This document shows, in pieces, positions 23,396 to 34,642 of a DNA stretch of 64,000 nt (position 1 is the first letter of the stretch; each line of letters starts with the position of its first letter). A program made the translations under genes and the position numbers. The DNA is from Coprinus comatus (Eukaryota > Basidiomycota > Agaricomycetes > Agaricales > Agaricaceae), in NCBI GenBank assembly GCA_034638255.1, contig JAWPGT010000087.1, forward strand, positions 1-64,000, written 5' to 3'. The notes under the pieces are model-generated. The model was not told the DNA's origin, ran no database searches, and saw nothing but the letters and a program-made list of their open reading frames with translations.

Positions 23396-24941
23396 ATGAT
23401 TGCTGACAGTAGGAATATAGCGTTTGAAGGTATAGATCCAGTAAGTCAAGCTCGTTGGAGAATCGTGTTATAAATGCTAATATGTATACGCTTAGAACTT
23501 GAAGGTTATTGATGAAGACGTGGATGCGAAACGATGGGAAGAATTGAACAAGAAAGGAGAGTCTTTGACAAAGGAAACATCCGAGAGTTGGACAAAAGGA
23601 TTGAATAATCTTCTCATTTTTGTAAGCAGCATTGACTCTGGGATTGTACAATATACTCATGATAATCTTTTACAGGCTGGTCTCTTTTCGGCAATTGTCA
23701 CCGCTTTTACCATCGAAGCCGCCAGGACAATACAGGGCGATCCAGCAGAGATGACAGTACTTTTACTACAAACAATCATCCTGCAACTAAATAATCAATC
23801 AAATCCACAAGCAAATATTCCTATTCCCCTCAACCCGGAAATGACACCTTCCATCTACTCTCAGCGCATCAACGTGTGGTTCTCCGTCAGCCTCGCGCTT
23901 AGTCTTGTTGTGGTTTTGGGAGGGATTCTGTGTCTACAATGGCTGCGAGAGTTTAGTAGGAACATCACAGGTGTATCAAACAAAGATGACCTATTTCTAC
24001 AACATCAACACCATGAGAGTCTCCGGACGTGGGGTGTTTTGATCATCCTCAATATGCTACCACTTTTCCTACTGATTGCGCTTGGTCTCTTCTTCGTTGG
24101 GTTCATGGTCTTGCAATGGGAATCAAAGTCGCTCGCCTCTGGCCCTGTGACGTTTCTTGTTGCTCTATCTGGTGGATTTATTGTCTGTACCACAGTCCTC
24201 CCCACCTGCCAGTTCCTCTTACTTGTAGGAAAATCAACTCGTGCACCTGACCAGCCCCGACCAGTGCTTTGTCCCTATCGGTCCCCACAATCATGGCTTT
24301 TTCATGTAATCCTGCAAAAGCTTTTTTTCCTTATCACCAATCTGCCACTATTAAAGATGAAATCAGACTTCTGGAACACATTGAAGGGCATCAGCAGTTG
24401 GTTGGAATATGATACGAATGGTGTGAAAAAGTGGAATGAGAAAGCAGGTGCTGTGGAATCAATACATCAATCATTGTTGTGGATATCGCGCGAATACAGA
24501 CAGGTGACTACAGTGGCCCTGGATGCGTACTCTTGCATGGTATTTGCTTCTTGTTATGGGACACGCATGAAGTTGAAAGCAAAGAGTACACGTGCTGACC
24601 TCAAGTGGAATTGGGAGGAGCGAGAGTTATTGACATCATTTGAAGGAGAGAATAACCTCAATGACACTGAAATTATCCAGAAGATTTGTGCAAAGGCGGT
24701 GATTGATGCAACGGTGGAATGGAATAGGTCATTGAAACATCCTGCACCTCTGTCAGATATTTCGGCATTGGAGAAATCCATTGGTGATATGGACCATGAT
24801 TCTCAAACAGGTGAAGTCTATATATGTGAAACCAAGCATTGCCCTCTGCGGTACAAGATCTACAAAGAACTCCATCGACTCCATCTCTGCCTACACATTA
24901 TCATGCCGAAGAGTCGACCGGTCCTCAGGCTTAGCCACTAG
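23396..24941 (+). pseudogene. DUF6535 membrane protein, copy B (3' exons deleted)
   Basis: A short exon at 23,396-23,440 starts with ATG and reads MIADSRNIAFEGIDP. It is followed by an intron, then exon 23,496-23,621, intron 23,622-23,675 and exon 23,676 to about 24,811. The N-terminal DUF6535 signature and four membrane helices are intact (LLIFAGLFSAIVTAFTIEA; WFSVSLALSLVVVLGGILCL; NMLPLFLLIALGLFFVGFM). Just past the usual donor (GGTGAAGTCTAT) the sequence jumps to AAACCAAGCATTGCCCTCTG. That matches the last exon of copies A and C, so about 1.4 kb holding three exons is gone. The remaining tail is out of frame and ends at 24,941. A shortened protein of four helices plus the middle region could still be made. 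Confidence 0.75.
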
Positions 24942-26543
24942 TGTTGGAACAGAATCCTCGTAACGAAATTACGGTATTGTAATCTGGTGATTTTCCGGAA
25001 ATATTAGAGGTGACATAAAATATTCTTCCTACTCTTGGTTGCAGGAAAGTTCGATGCTAGTATATGTGATTGTCTTTAACACTAAAGGGATACATGTTTG
25101 AGCCCTCAAAGAGTCGAGGTGATATACTTATCATTGGAAAGTTAAGGAAACAAGGAATGAAACAGGAGTTGCAGCAAAAGGTATTGTACTAAATCGATAG
25201 ATGGAATATACGTTCTACATACTTATCATATCTGTCTCACACACCGACATGGTCCTTGTTTCCCACTTTGAAACCTTTTCTCCAGCCTATTGTGCAAACA
25301 TATTCATTAACGTAACAAAATACATCTTTCTACTATAAGGTTGCACCACGGATTATAATAACGGGGTGATTTGTATCAAATATACACAGTACTCCAGTTG
25401 CATTGTTTCTTGTTTGTTGTTGTCATAGATCATTATTGAGCGGAGTAGGATGAGACGTCAGTGTATTGAAATTAAAGTTATAACGGGAGTTGTACCTGTG
25501 GCCCTCAGCGAAAGAGATATTGTGGAATACTACCGTCAGGAATAGGAGCGAAAACCAGGGGGTATATAGATTTAGATTAGGATTCCAACCAACATAAACA
25601 CTCCAAACTAGATTGTTGAACGTTTACTTCGAAATTTTGAGGGGGATCTTGATGATAAAGAAGTCAATGGTTTGTACCGTAACGTTTGAATTCGGAACTC
25701 TTGATACAAGGGTTGTCAGGGGGTCATAAGGTGTAGAAGTTGGTGGTATATGGCGAATGTTGTGATACTCGATTCACTTGATCAAAGAATGGGGGTATCG
25801 AAATGAGTTACTTTGAAACGAGGTCAGAATGGGTATGCGTTTCAGGAAATGGAATATGTAAAAGAGGAAAAAGGACAGAAGAATTGAAAGAAAAAAATGT
25901 AAAACTCACCTCGTTTTCAAGGGAATGTACAGACCAACTCCACTCCTCTGGGGAAATGACATTATCGATCTCTATAACATCAAAAGAGATAGCCAACGAT
26001 GTCAATGATTTATCACAGACAATGTCACAAAACCGAACATACAAAGAATACACCTAAATCTCTTCATCATCCATTTTCCGTGGTAGGATTGAGAATGTAC
26101 GTAGCCTTTTCACGAGTTTAGGAGGTTTCCTTGAGGTTCCTGTAGATGAAAAACGTTATCAAAGTACGTGAAGATGTTTGATGGTGAACAAGGTAAGAAG
26201 GAACTCACAAGATACATATTACTAGTCCTTTCGTTCACTATGATAACCTTGGAAATTCACTTGCTTGAAGCATAGGTTCAGCATGAACACAATCCTAGCT
26301 CTGATTGCAACAGGCATTCGAAGTGATGTGGTTGGTTGACAGTGATGGTGGGCTTTAGAATACCACAGTTGAACGAGACCAGAAACAACTCATCATATAC
26401 TTGAATAGTTTCATAAAGTTTCCATCTATTCCTGTAGTTTATATCTCATTTTCCCATTTCTATGGTGTGTGACATCTCGACTCTAGTTAAACTAACCACT
26501 GCTCCTGATAAGCGACATTAGGGTGGTAAGCAGCGCCATGAAC
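24942..26543 (+). repeat. Post-block B, left part (interrupted by a transposable element)
   Basis: It follows post-block A in order: GGAACAGAATCC near 24,947, TACTCCAGTTGCATTGTTTC near 25,392, and GCGAAAGAGATATTGTGGAA near 25,509. At 26,537-26,543 it breaks at CATGAAC, where the inverted-repeat element begins. It resumes at 29,165 with the same CATGAAC. Short open frames on both strands (25,803-26,057) mirror each other and are not conserved. Confidence 0.7.
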
Positions 26544-27439
26544 CCCAGTGAAAAAAAAATATGAGTGTTTATAACTATTTGTAAGTATTCATGAGTCTGA
26601 AAACAAAATATAAGTATTTATAAGAAAACTTGAGTCGAACATCTAAGTAAATCTGACATTATATCAGATTTCGTGAGTTTAGCATCAGACTCATATAATC
26701 TCAGATATTGCCTGTAATGTCATTGAGAGTAATTAGCGTGGGAACGTTTAAAAAAGTTTTGATGGTATAGATATGTTCGCATGCAAGACGTATGCGAATG
26801 AGCAAGATGGTATATACAAATATATTACAGTACATTCAAAAGAGGTCTAGCACTAGTTAATGAGTATATTAGAAATAAAATAATACGTTCGGTTCGAGTA
26901 TCACATACCTTATACACGCTTTGTGAACCAGTATCAGCACCTCGATTCCAATTTCACACCCTTCACACCCTCTGAGCAGAACCAAACATTTCTATTCAAC
27001 CTTGTTCATTGAAATGTACGCATCCGAACGTTCGCCATTCAAACTTTGGTTTGTTATTCTTCGTTCTATCCACTTCCTCCGTCTGGACAGTGGAATGTGG
27101 GTATGGTGTATGTAATGAGCCGGCAGGAACAACCAGTGTAACTCAAAGTCACATTACACTACACCCTGGAAACAAAAATTCACATAAATTATCAAAACAA
27201 TAATGTAACATTATTGAATATTCACATTTAATAATTCTTGTCAATTATTGTATGTTTTTTCTTAAGTTCTTCAAAATAAACAAAAGATTATTCTAACACA
27301 TTGTTGAAAAATTATCTTGAAGTTTCTGTTAAGATAGGTGACCTACAGATTCGACCCCCTGTGACGCTGTGTGACCAGGGTTTTCAGGGATCATAAAATT
27401 TCGTACACCCCACAATTATCATCATTAAGATATAGTGTA

Positions 27440-28010
27440 GTAAGTGTTTGGTACTAGACTAATATACCTTCATATCATCCATCAGAGTATTAGGGAGAAC
27501 ACGGTGTCCTCTATACTTCTTTGCTGCCCACACTGCTTGTCTACCATTCAAGCCATGATGATAAGCATATATAAACCTGCACGCTCATTTAGTGAAGCTA
27601 CAATCATTAATCAGTTAGACAATATATATTGACCACAATAAATACACAAACTTTCATATGGTTTGAAGAGGTATTGTAGCAAGTGAAGAGAGCACGTTCT
27701 TCTCAAGTATATCATCTCGTGATGATAGAGGGTACTTGCAATAGATCCGTTTTGAGTATCCCCAGCACTGTTCTATAGGATTGAGTTCACAGTGGTATTT
27801 TGGTAGAAATAACACCTGAAACCCTCTTCACTCACACACAAGTTCAAGTGCTGTGGGCTGATCTCGGAAATCAGGCTGGTTATATAGAATCCATCTTTGA
27901 CAACACATTGTAGCACCGTAGGGGCAGCGGTCACGTGAATCTAGAATAATCCCCAAGGTGTTCAAAATATGCCTCAACTGGGGACTTTTTGCAAAAAGTA
28001 TTCCTGCCAA
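27440..28010 (-). pseudogene. DDE transposase (IS630/Tc1-mariner type) C-terminal remnant
   Basis: On the minus strand the frame reads LGIILDSRDRCPYG and CCQRWILYNQPDF. After one TGA (near 27,830) it continues LFLPKYHCELNPIEQCWGYS. The Pro-Ile-Glu-x-x-Trp segment is the hallmark around the last catalytic acid of DDE_3-type transposases found in many fungal repeats. Further down LNGRQAVWAAKKYRGHRVLP is the typical C-terminal end, reached through additional stops. The N-terminal and first catalytic parts are missing, so the gene is dead. Confidence 0.8.
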
Positions 28011-28215
28011 GATGTTCCTAATATCTCTAACAAGAATCTCTCAGAAACAATTTTTTAATAAATGTTGAGACTGTGTAATAATTTGGCGAAATGTATTTTT
28101 CTTGAGATTTGTGTCATGCTTTTGGTGTGTGGGAATGCTAAGGTGGGGTCGAATCTGTAGGTTGCCTATCTTATCTAATGTCTTGATAATATTATAATAG
28201 TTTTCTTGGTAGAAA

Positions 28216-28358
28216 TACAATAATTGGGGTAGAATATTGTAATATTATTAAATCCTGATTTAAAAAGTTTTTTAGTACACTTTTTTATTTTAAGATTATT
28301 AAATAAAAATGAAATTGAAGACTAAATAATACTACAATATTCTATCCTAACTATTGTA
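28216..28358. mobile_element. Small MITE nested in the Tc1/mariner remnant
   Basis: Positions 28,216-28,250 (TACAATAATTGGGGTAGAAT and on) and 28,323-28,358 are imperfect inverted repeats of about 35 nt around an AT-rich centre. The insertion sits in the right arm of the enclosing transposon, whose right arm is longer than its left by about this amount. That gives a third level of nesting. The target duplication is not clear. Confidence 0.55.
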
Positions 28359-29164
28359 GCATTTATAAAACACTGTTGTGACATTATCCAAATCTCAAGT
28401 CACAAAAAATTCATAATAATGTTTTAATAATCTATCCACATAATCATTTCTTTATTTTGAAGTACTTTAGAAAAAAAATATACAATAGTCTGGAGGAATT
28501 ATTAAGGATGACTTTTCAATAATATCAAGTTATTGTTTTGATAATCCATGTGAAATTTTGTTTCCACGGCGTAGTGATTAAGTTTTATATTAATAATAGT
28601 ACTAGTGCCGTAAAATTTGTGTAACTTTGTAGTGTAGCGGTATTATTGTAGATAAGATAGTCATTAGATACCAAGTTCAATTCCAGCTGGTAACAACAAC
28701 AGCTTTAATTACTTTAAATTAATAATAATTAGAATTATAATATATATAAATATGACAATAAGTATAAATACATATAAATACATATAAGATAATATATAAT
28801 AAATGTGATAATAAGTGTAATTTGTCAGATTCTCTCATGTAATAAAACCTGACTTTTCCCAACTTTACTCAGAAATTCTCATATTTTGTTGAGGCGTATT
28901 AAGCGGAAATTCTTCATATTAGTGTCATATTATCTCGTGTTTTCTAATGTATTGTTATATACCCATGCCTATCCGTATGGATAGAAAATGACTTTTCATA
29001 ACTTTCGACTTTACCGTGGGAAAAGTCAGGTAAAGTTATGAGAAGTCATGAAATGAGGACGAAAAGTGTCCGGATTTCGTGACTTCTCATAACTCTACCC
29101 GAGAAAATCTGAGTCATATTTTCTCAGGTATTGTTAGGAATACCGATATACTTTTTTCACTGGG

Positions 29165-29914
29165 CATGAACAATGAGCTGATGCAGATTTTATTGGAGGT
29201 GATTGTGTTTGAGATATGTGTTGCTGAAGAGGGGATGATACTCGCTTCAGCGATGGCTTGTATCATGTGCTCTGTTATAACTTCTCGGGTGGTAGTCAAA
29301 GTTGCGCGTTTCTGCGACCTTAGCTCGTATGAGGTGAACCTCGCGCATAATCCCTACTCCATAGGCCATTGTAATATGACCAGTCTCTGTAGAAAAACAC
29401 ACAACTGAATGTGTGGATTTTGTCCAGAGTCAGATTGAGTAAATGTGGTACGAAGTCACCCCGAAAAGTTGATATAAGTGGTAATAGATGACTTCAATCA
29501 GTGAAAGAGTGTTTGGGCAGGTGACATTACGTCAGTATACGTCATACAAGGACGACTTCTCTCCCCTCAACCAGCAACTGCTACGCTCTGCTTCATTCGA
29601 TCTACGCTGGTTATGTTACTCCTGGACTCTTAGTTACCAGATATCTAGGCCGTTCAGAACATGTGGTCAACAACATTGGATATCACTTCAAGAAAGTTTA
29701 TTCTTCCTGGAACATGTCTCCGCTGCGCAGTTGCAATTACTTTGTTTCGGTTGTCTTAGGTTACACACTTTATGGGTTTTGACCTGCAGGATCTCTCTGT
29801 GGCAGTACTTGTCCGAAAGTACTTGGTATCATCCGCCGTGTTTTGGCTCTGAGCTTCTCCTTGCCTTTTGGTTGTTCGCTCACAGTATTGTCTTCGCCTT
29901 CGCCTTCATTATTC
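29165..29914 (+). repeat. Post-block B, right part, and U7 leader
   Basis: CATGAACAATGAGCTGATGC resumes the post-block, with GCGATGGCTTGTATCATG near 29,252. The U7 leader follows: ACATTACGTCA (TTACGTCA at 29,527-29,534), CCAGCAACTGCTACGCTCTG, TTCAGAACATGTGGTCAAC near 29,654, and GGTATCATCCGCCGTGTT near 29,824. It is close to the U3 leader of cassette A. The open frame crossing it (29,488-29,961) is not preserved in U3 and is not called. Confidence 0.6.
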
Positions 29915-31690
29915 ATAGATCCAGCCTATCCCTCTGTTTTGTTTACGACACTTGCAATTGACCTAGCTTAACCAATGATAGGACGTCACTACTTATCACC
30001 ACACTTCCACTTCCTTCTCCTTCACCTGTACTTGTTCCCGTTCATCCACATGTCGCAGCTGACTCGACTGTTCAGGAAGCCATATGACAAGTCTGAAGCT
30101 GCAAGTAGTGAGAGTCAAAATTGAGATTTAATGTCTAATGTTTGGAGCGAGTTTTTTAAACTTTATAGACATCCCTTTGGACATATGAATTATATGTTTC
30201 AGAAGAGTGCTAGGATATGGTTGAAGGGGTTGAATAAAGGAGATCTGGAATATGTGAGTTACTGCCAAGTATCTGAGCAATTTGCCTTACACATCTTGTC
30301 GCATACTCAATTTTTGTTTTGTTGGTTTTCTAGATTTGCGAATTATGTATAATTCAACCAGGTTCGAGAATCGGATGTGATTATAATCGTATACGATGTC
30401 AATTATGTGATGAAAGATATCGTGTTTTTTCACGTACAATTGCTTTTAGAAAGTGAATGATTATGGAGAAATTGAGGTTGGAGGAAATGGAGCATGATTA
30501 CCTTGTGAAACTTGTTCCTCATAGAGGAAGTGGTGTTTGTGACGGTCACGTTGGTACTGGTATGCATGAGGATTCCGGGACAGGTGGCTGGGACTGAGAT
30601 TAGGACCGGTGTTGGATTGCGACTCTGCTGTCTCTTATTACTATGAAGGTGGCGAGCCCGGTTACGAAACCTCCGACTTCAGTTTTGACGAAGAAGAGAC
30701 CCAAGAGGAAAGGGAAAGGTACTGATAGAAAGGAATATGGGAATGGGAATAGTTATGGAAGACGAAAAAAGAGACCAATACCTTATCAAGTTCGTCAGCT
30801 TCACACTGGCATTTCTCTCCTTCCGACATAGTCTCCGGATCTGATCCTGATTTTTGGTTCTCACTTTGGTTTTCAACAGTTGAATCCGAATCCGAGATGG
30901 AAGCTAAGTTGAATGAAGATGAATTAGAATGACGAATCTACCTCTGCTAGACAAAATTAAAAGTTTAGGTTGTATTGTGTAAGTCAGAAGCGACTCGCTC
31001 CTCAAAGCTTTATACGTGCTGGTGACGCATCAACGTCAAACATCTGGACTGAAGATTTTGTCACAGAATCCGACGTCCAAGTCATCCGATCTTGCAGAGA
31101 ATCCAAATGAAATCGTAGCTTTTAATGTAATACTCGGACTACTACGATTTCATCTACTCATGGTCATAGACCTCAACCGACTACTACTCGAAGAGCTCAG
31201 AAAGCATCGGTTGGGCACTCAGCAAGGATTCAAGGCTATCCTGGGAATATAAATGTTCAACCAAGTAGCAACGCCGAAACGCCTCATGACAATAGGAAAC
31301 TTGAATACCCTACTTCAAAACCTATGAAATGGATGGGATGGGAGCATAAAAATGTGTAGTGTCTGAGGCTGATCGGCTAGTTCAAGTTGGTTCCTCTGGT
31401 ACTAGTATCGATACGCTCCAGCAACTTGAGAAACAAATTATTGAAACATTATGAGGTGATGGAAGTAGCTTTGAATGATATTCGCGGGAGTTTCGGGGCA
31501 TCCATGAACACTTCAACTACAAACTCAGTTGAACCTTCGTCTCTAGGCCAGGTACCTTTAATGGACTTGCAGAGAAGAATCAGAACATGGGAGCAAAACG
31601 AGCTGACTGGAATGGTGGCGACGATGGAGAGCTGGGAGTTATTGGACACCGAGGTGGTATGTAATTCGTCCTCGAGGTTGGGGGAATTGA
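29915..31690 (+). pseudogene. Family-F cysteine-cluster gene, copy F5 (start lost, stops)
   Basis: The start context reads CATAGATCC, so the family ATG is ATA. The Pro/Ser segment, the acidic segment (with a frame change near 30,085) and SNVWSEFFKLYRHPFGHM are recognisable. The intron near 30,255-30,330 has the family acceptor TTTTCTAG. The Cys exon keeps five cysteines; the sixth is Phe (RYRVFSRT), and the codon after AFRK is TGA. The basic linker and the helical segment (31,387-31,690, NLRNKLLKHYEV) follow as at F4. Its Cys exon is nearest to F2. Confidence 0.65.
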
Positions 31691-33423
31691 TAAGTAAATG
31701 GTTGTGGATAATGAGATTGTTGAGCGAAAGTTGTATGCACAAGTTGGACAAGAGGAAAAGAATAGAAGGGTTGGTTGTAATATTATGGGTATTTCTGTCA
31801 TTTTGTAGCATTAACAATCGTATTCTTTCCTAAAGTCTAAATTGGTTTCTTGCATAAATATCTGAGCCCAAGTGGTTTTATTTGGTGAGGAGTATGGTGC
31901 GATTGAGGCATGGTGGCATCTCTTAACAACTATTGTGCCGCTTGGTGTTCTAGGATACTTCAAGGAGAACAATATAACCTAGGTCGTGATGTTATGCTGA
32001 CTCTGGTAGAGAGAACGTCATTAACGTAATTGGAATAATACCTAATACTAGACTTCGTGTTGATATTCAGTGCATTTTGTGAGGTGTTTAGAGAAGTAGA
32101 ACTTCGCCTTTGAATCAGAATCATGACATACAGCCGACACTCTGACCATCGTTCTATTTTAGTCCACAATCCAGTGTGTTGACACATCAATGCATCACGT
32201 CATAGCCAAAACTCCCTCTCACTTCCCAACACTTTAGTCCTCTGCTTCACTCAATCCGCGCTGTCCTTTTTCTGACGTATATTTGGCCTTCCTCTGGAAT
32301 CCACACGTCTCTTGGCTACTACTCCGCTGCATCTCTCGGCACTTTCACTTGTTTGGGCGCTGAACATTCCCACACTTGCGGTGGATTTGTGTTCGTACTA
32401 TTTTCCAAGCATAGGATGCGTACTTAGACAGGTTGTGTATGCTATCATTTGGGCATCTGGATAATGTGGTAGATGATGCATCCATGCATTGTGGTTAGGA
32501 AGGACTAGTATTATTGTGAGTCATCTCGCTTCTACAGTGCGTGTATCTACTCAAACACAACATCGGCACACCTTTTCAAGCTCTACCTCTGTATCCTGTA
32601 ATATCACAATGGTGATAAAAAAGGCCAGCCACAATGGTCGATGACTTTCATGAGAAATTCACAAGTGCTCCGTCCCCGGCACATTGGATTTGTCTCGCTT
32701 CGTGTCATACGTATTCTCTGCATGAAGTCCTATCGATCCTCGACCTCACAAGACATTCATCAAGGCGCACTATTTGACATTTACATGGTGATGTTGAGAA
32801 AGGTGTGAAGGGGCTGGAAAAATAGAGGAAAATGCGGAGCACTGGTGCGTCACAAGCCTATCTTTTGTATCCACCTATATTGATAATGCACTAGAACTAC
32901 ATAAAGACTTCCGTAGCATTGGAAATGTCATCGATACTGGAATAATTCATTATTTGAAGATCATTCATCCAACAACAACACTGCTCAACATGTAACCCTG
33001 TTCTCCAAGCCTTAAGGCATCTCTTTCCGCAGTGACCATCGCCACGAGTTGTGCCTTCTTTTTCCACGCTGTATAGAGGAGTCATAAGGAAGTCGAGCCG
33101 ATGATCTTTCAACGGGTATTACTTGAATCCTGTTGGAATATGTGGTGCATGTATGCGCTGCGCACGCCGCAGTTGCAGTTTTTTTGTTCGGTTTTTCTTC
33201 TTAGATTGCCTCAACGGTGCTTCTCTTTTGGTTTTTTCCTTCGAGGATTTCTCAGAGGTTCTAATGGAATGTTCAACGATCGATAGTACCTGTTAATGCC
33301 GAAAGGGCTTGGTATAATCCCCCGTGTTCTGGTTCTTGGCTTTTCTCTCCCTTTCTTTGTGCAGCGTCTCTCTCTTCCCTTGCTTGTTCGCTCACAGTTC
33401 TGTAATCTTCATCTTCATCATTC
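31691..33423 (+). repeat. U7-U8 spacer and U8 leader
   Basis: The order equals 18,965-20,490: GAGCCCAAGTGGTTTT near 31,863, TTGTGCCGCTTGGTGTTC near 31,935, CCACACGTCTCTTGGCTAC near 32,302, GTGAGTCATCTCG near 32,515, GGCATCTCTTTCCGCAGTGA near 33,017, then GCCGAAAGGGCTTGGTATAA near 33,298 and a CT-rich run. This supports a block duplication of two consecutive units. No gene is supported. Confidence 0.65.
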
Positions 33424-34195
33424 ATGGATACAGCCTATCTTATTTCCCATAAATCAATCTAAATCAATCAATGATTGGTTATCACTGCTACCTATCATCA
33501 CACTTCACCAGTCGCATCCGACTCGAATGTCCGGGAACTCATGGGTGACGAGTCTGAAGCTGTAAGTAGTGATCAGGTGCATTAACTTACTTGATACTAA
33601 CAGTAGTAAGAATCGAAATCGAGATTTAGTATCGACAGAATTTTTTAAACTTTATAGACATCTTTTGGATGTATGGACATTGGATTCTATCTTTCAAAAA
33701 ATTGGTAGGATGTGGCTGAAGGGTTTGAATCAAGGGGATCCAGAAGATGTAAGTACTGATGGCCTGACACGCTCTATTCTGACGCTGACGTGTTTTTGTG
33801 TTGCCATGATTTTCTAGATTTGTGAAATATACACAATTCAACCCTAGTGTTCGGCTGGAACAAGTTGGATACCCGCCGTAGATTACTACAAAGCTGGCGA
33901 GCCCGGTTGCTAAAGTTCTGACATCAGTTTTGACGAAGATTATACCCAAGGGGGAAGCAAAACGCTTGATAGGAGGGGTATGGTAGTGGAAGTGGAAGTG
34001 GGAATGGTCGCGGAGAACGAAAAGCAGCACAAATGCTATCAAGTTCGTCAGATTCACATCTCTCTCCTTCTGACACAGTTCGTATTCCCATTCAAAAGAA
34101 GGTGAATCCGAAGACGAAGACGAATTAGAATATGCGATTACCATGCATCTCTATTCTCGACATGGTAATTATTGCTCTGATGTTTCGGAGTAGCT
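33424..34195 (+). pseudogene. Family-F gene, copy F7 (Cys exon lost)
   Basis: The MDTAYL start near 33,424 matches F6. The N-terminal part is broken by in-frame stops within 20 codons. The FFKLYRH segment (33,640-33,660) and the KGLNQGDPED exon end are visible, followed by an intron near 33,747-33,818. The exon after the acceptor keeps only ICEIYTIQP and jumps to the basic/glycine-rich part, so the metal-ligand cysteines are deleted. An acidic tail lies near 34,100. The long minus-strand open frame (33,626-34,144) is its antisense shadow. Confidence 0.6.
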
Positions 34196-34642
34196 GATCA
34201 ATTGACTGGTGTCTATGTGTCGTTACGTCGATGAGAACCCTCTATTTCCCAACGCTTATTCATATGCTTCACTCGATCTGTGCATCTTATCTTACTACTA
34301 CATCCACATGCCTTGCTCTTCGTTACTAGCCTGTCACGATTCTCTACTGGTTCATAATTGATCGCCTAAAGGCTTTGTCTCCATATCCGAGATTCCCAAA
34401 CTCAGGACTTCGCTTTTACATTTTCTTATCACAGTTCACTCCCAGACAAAATGTTTTTTGATGTGGACTCTATGTATGCTGAAGACAATTGCGAGGTCAG
34501 TCTCGTTATGTACCGCTTTTTGCTTTTACTATGGCGTTTAGTTTGAGTATCAGAACATGCTATCATCACAACGAACAGCCCCTTCTGGATACATCAAAGG
34601 TTGTGCTCGTAACTCGGTTCCTTACAGCGGAACCACTAATCG

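Larger units (their letters stand above)
27157..28634 (-). mobile_element. Nested Tc1/mariner-type transposon remnant
   Basis: Left end CACTACACCCTGGAAACAA (27,157) is repeated inverted at the right (to 28,576), with the match continuing through TTATCAAAACAATAA. A second inner pair (27,331-27,357 and 28,144-28,172, including ACAGATTCGACCCC) and an AT-rich pair between them show long inverted arms of about 200 nt or more. ATTA lies outside both ends if the right end is 28,576. Alternatively a second GTAGTG at 28,629-28,634 is followed by TA, which suits a TA-targeting element. The interior encodes a dead DDE transposase on the minus strand. Confidence 0.75.
26544..29164. mobile_element. 2.6-kb TIR element with nested transposons
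   Basis: The ends are CCCAGTGAAAAAA (26,544) and its reverse complement TTTTTTCACTGGG (ending 29,164). CATGAAC lies directly outside both ends as a 7-bp target duplication. Joining the flanks gives GCCATGAACAATGAGCTG, which aligns with the uninterrupted post-block A (10,665-10,690), so the borders are well supported. The element is AT-rich. Its right subterminal part holds a long imperfect palindrome (28,988-29,005 with 29,032-29,049). No transposase of its own is visible, so it is probably non-autonomous. The CAGTG end recalls hAT elements, but a 7-bp duplication is not the usual 8. Confidence 0.85.

Noticed and set aside
28630..28690. tRNA or tRNA-derived SINE: an A-box-like TAGTGTAGCGGT and a B-box-like GTTCAATTC about 40 nt apart
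   Set aside because: The A-box-like word is the inverted-repeat end of the nested transposon, and no cloverleaf or acceptor stem can be drawn.
29488..29961. 157-codon open frame across the U7 leader
   Set aside because: Same reason: it is not conserved in U3, and its composition follows the non-coding leader.
33626..34144. 172-codon open frame on the minus strand
   Set aside because: It is antisense to the family-F copy F7. The corresponding frame is not kept opposite the other copies.
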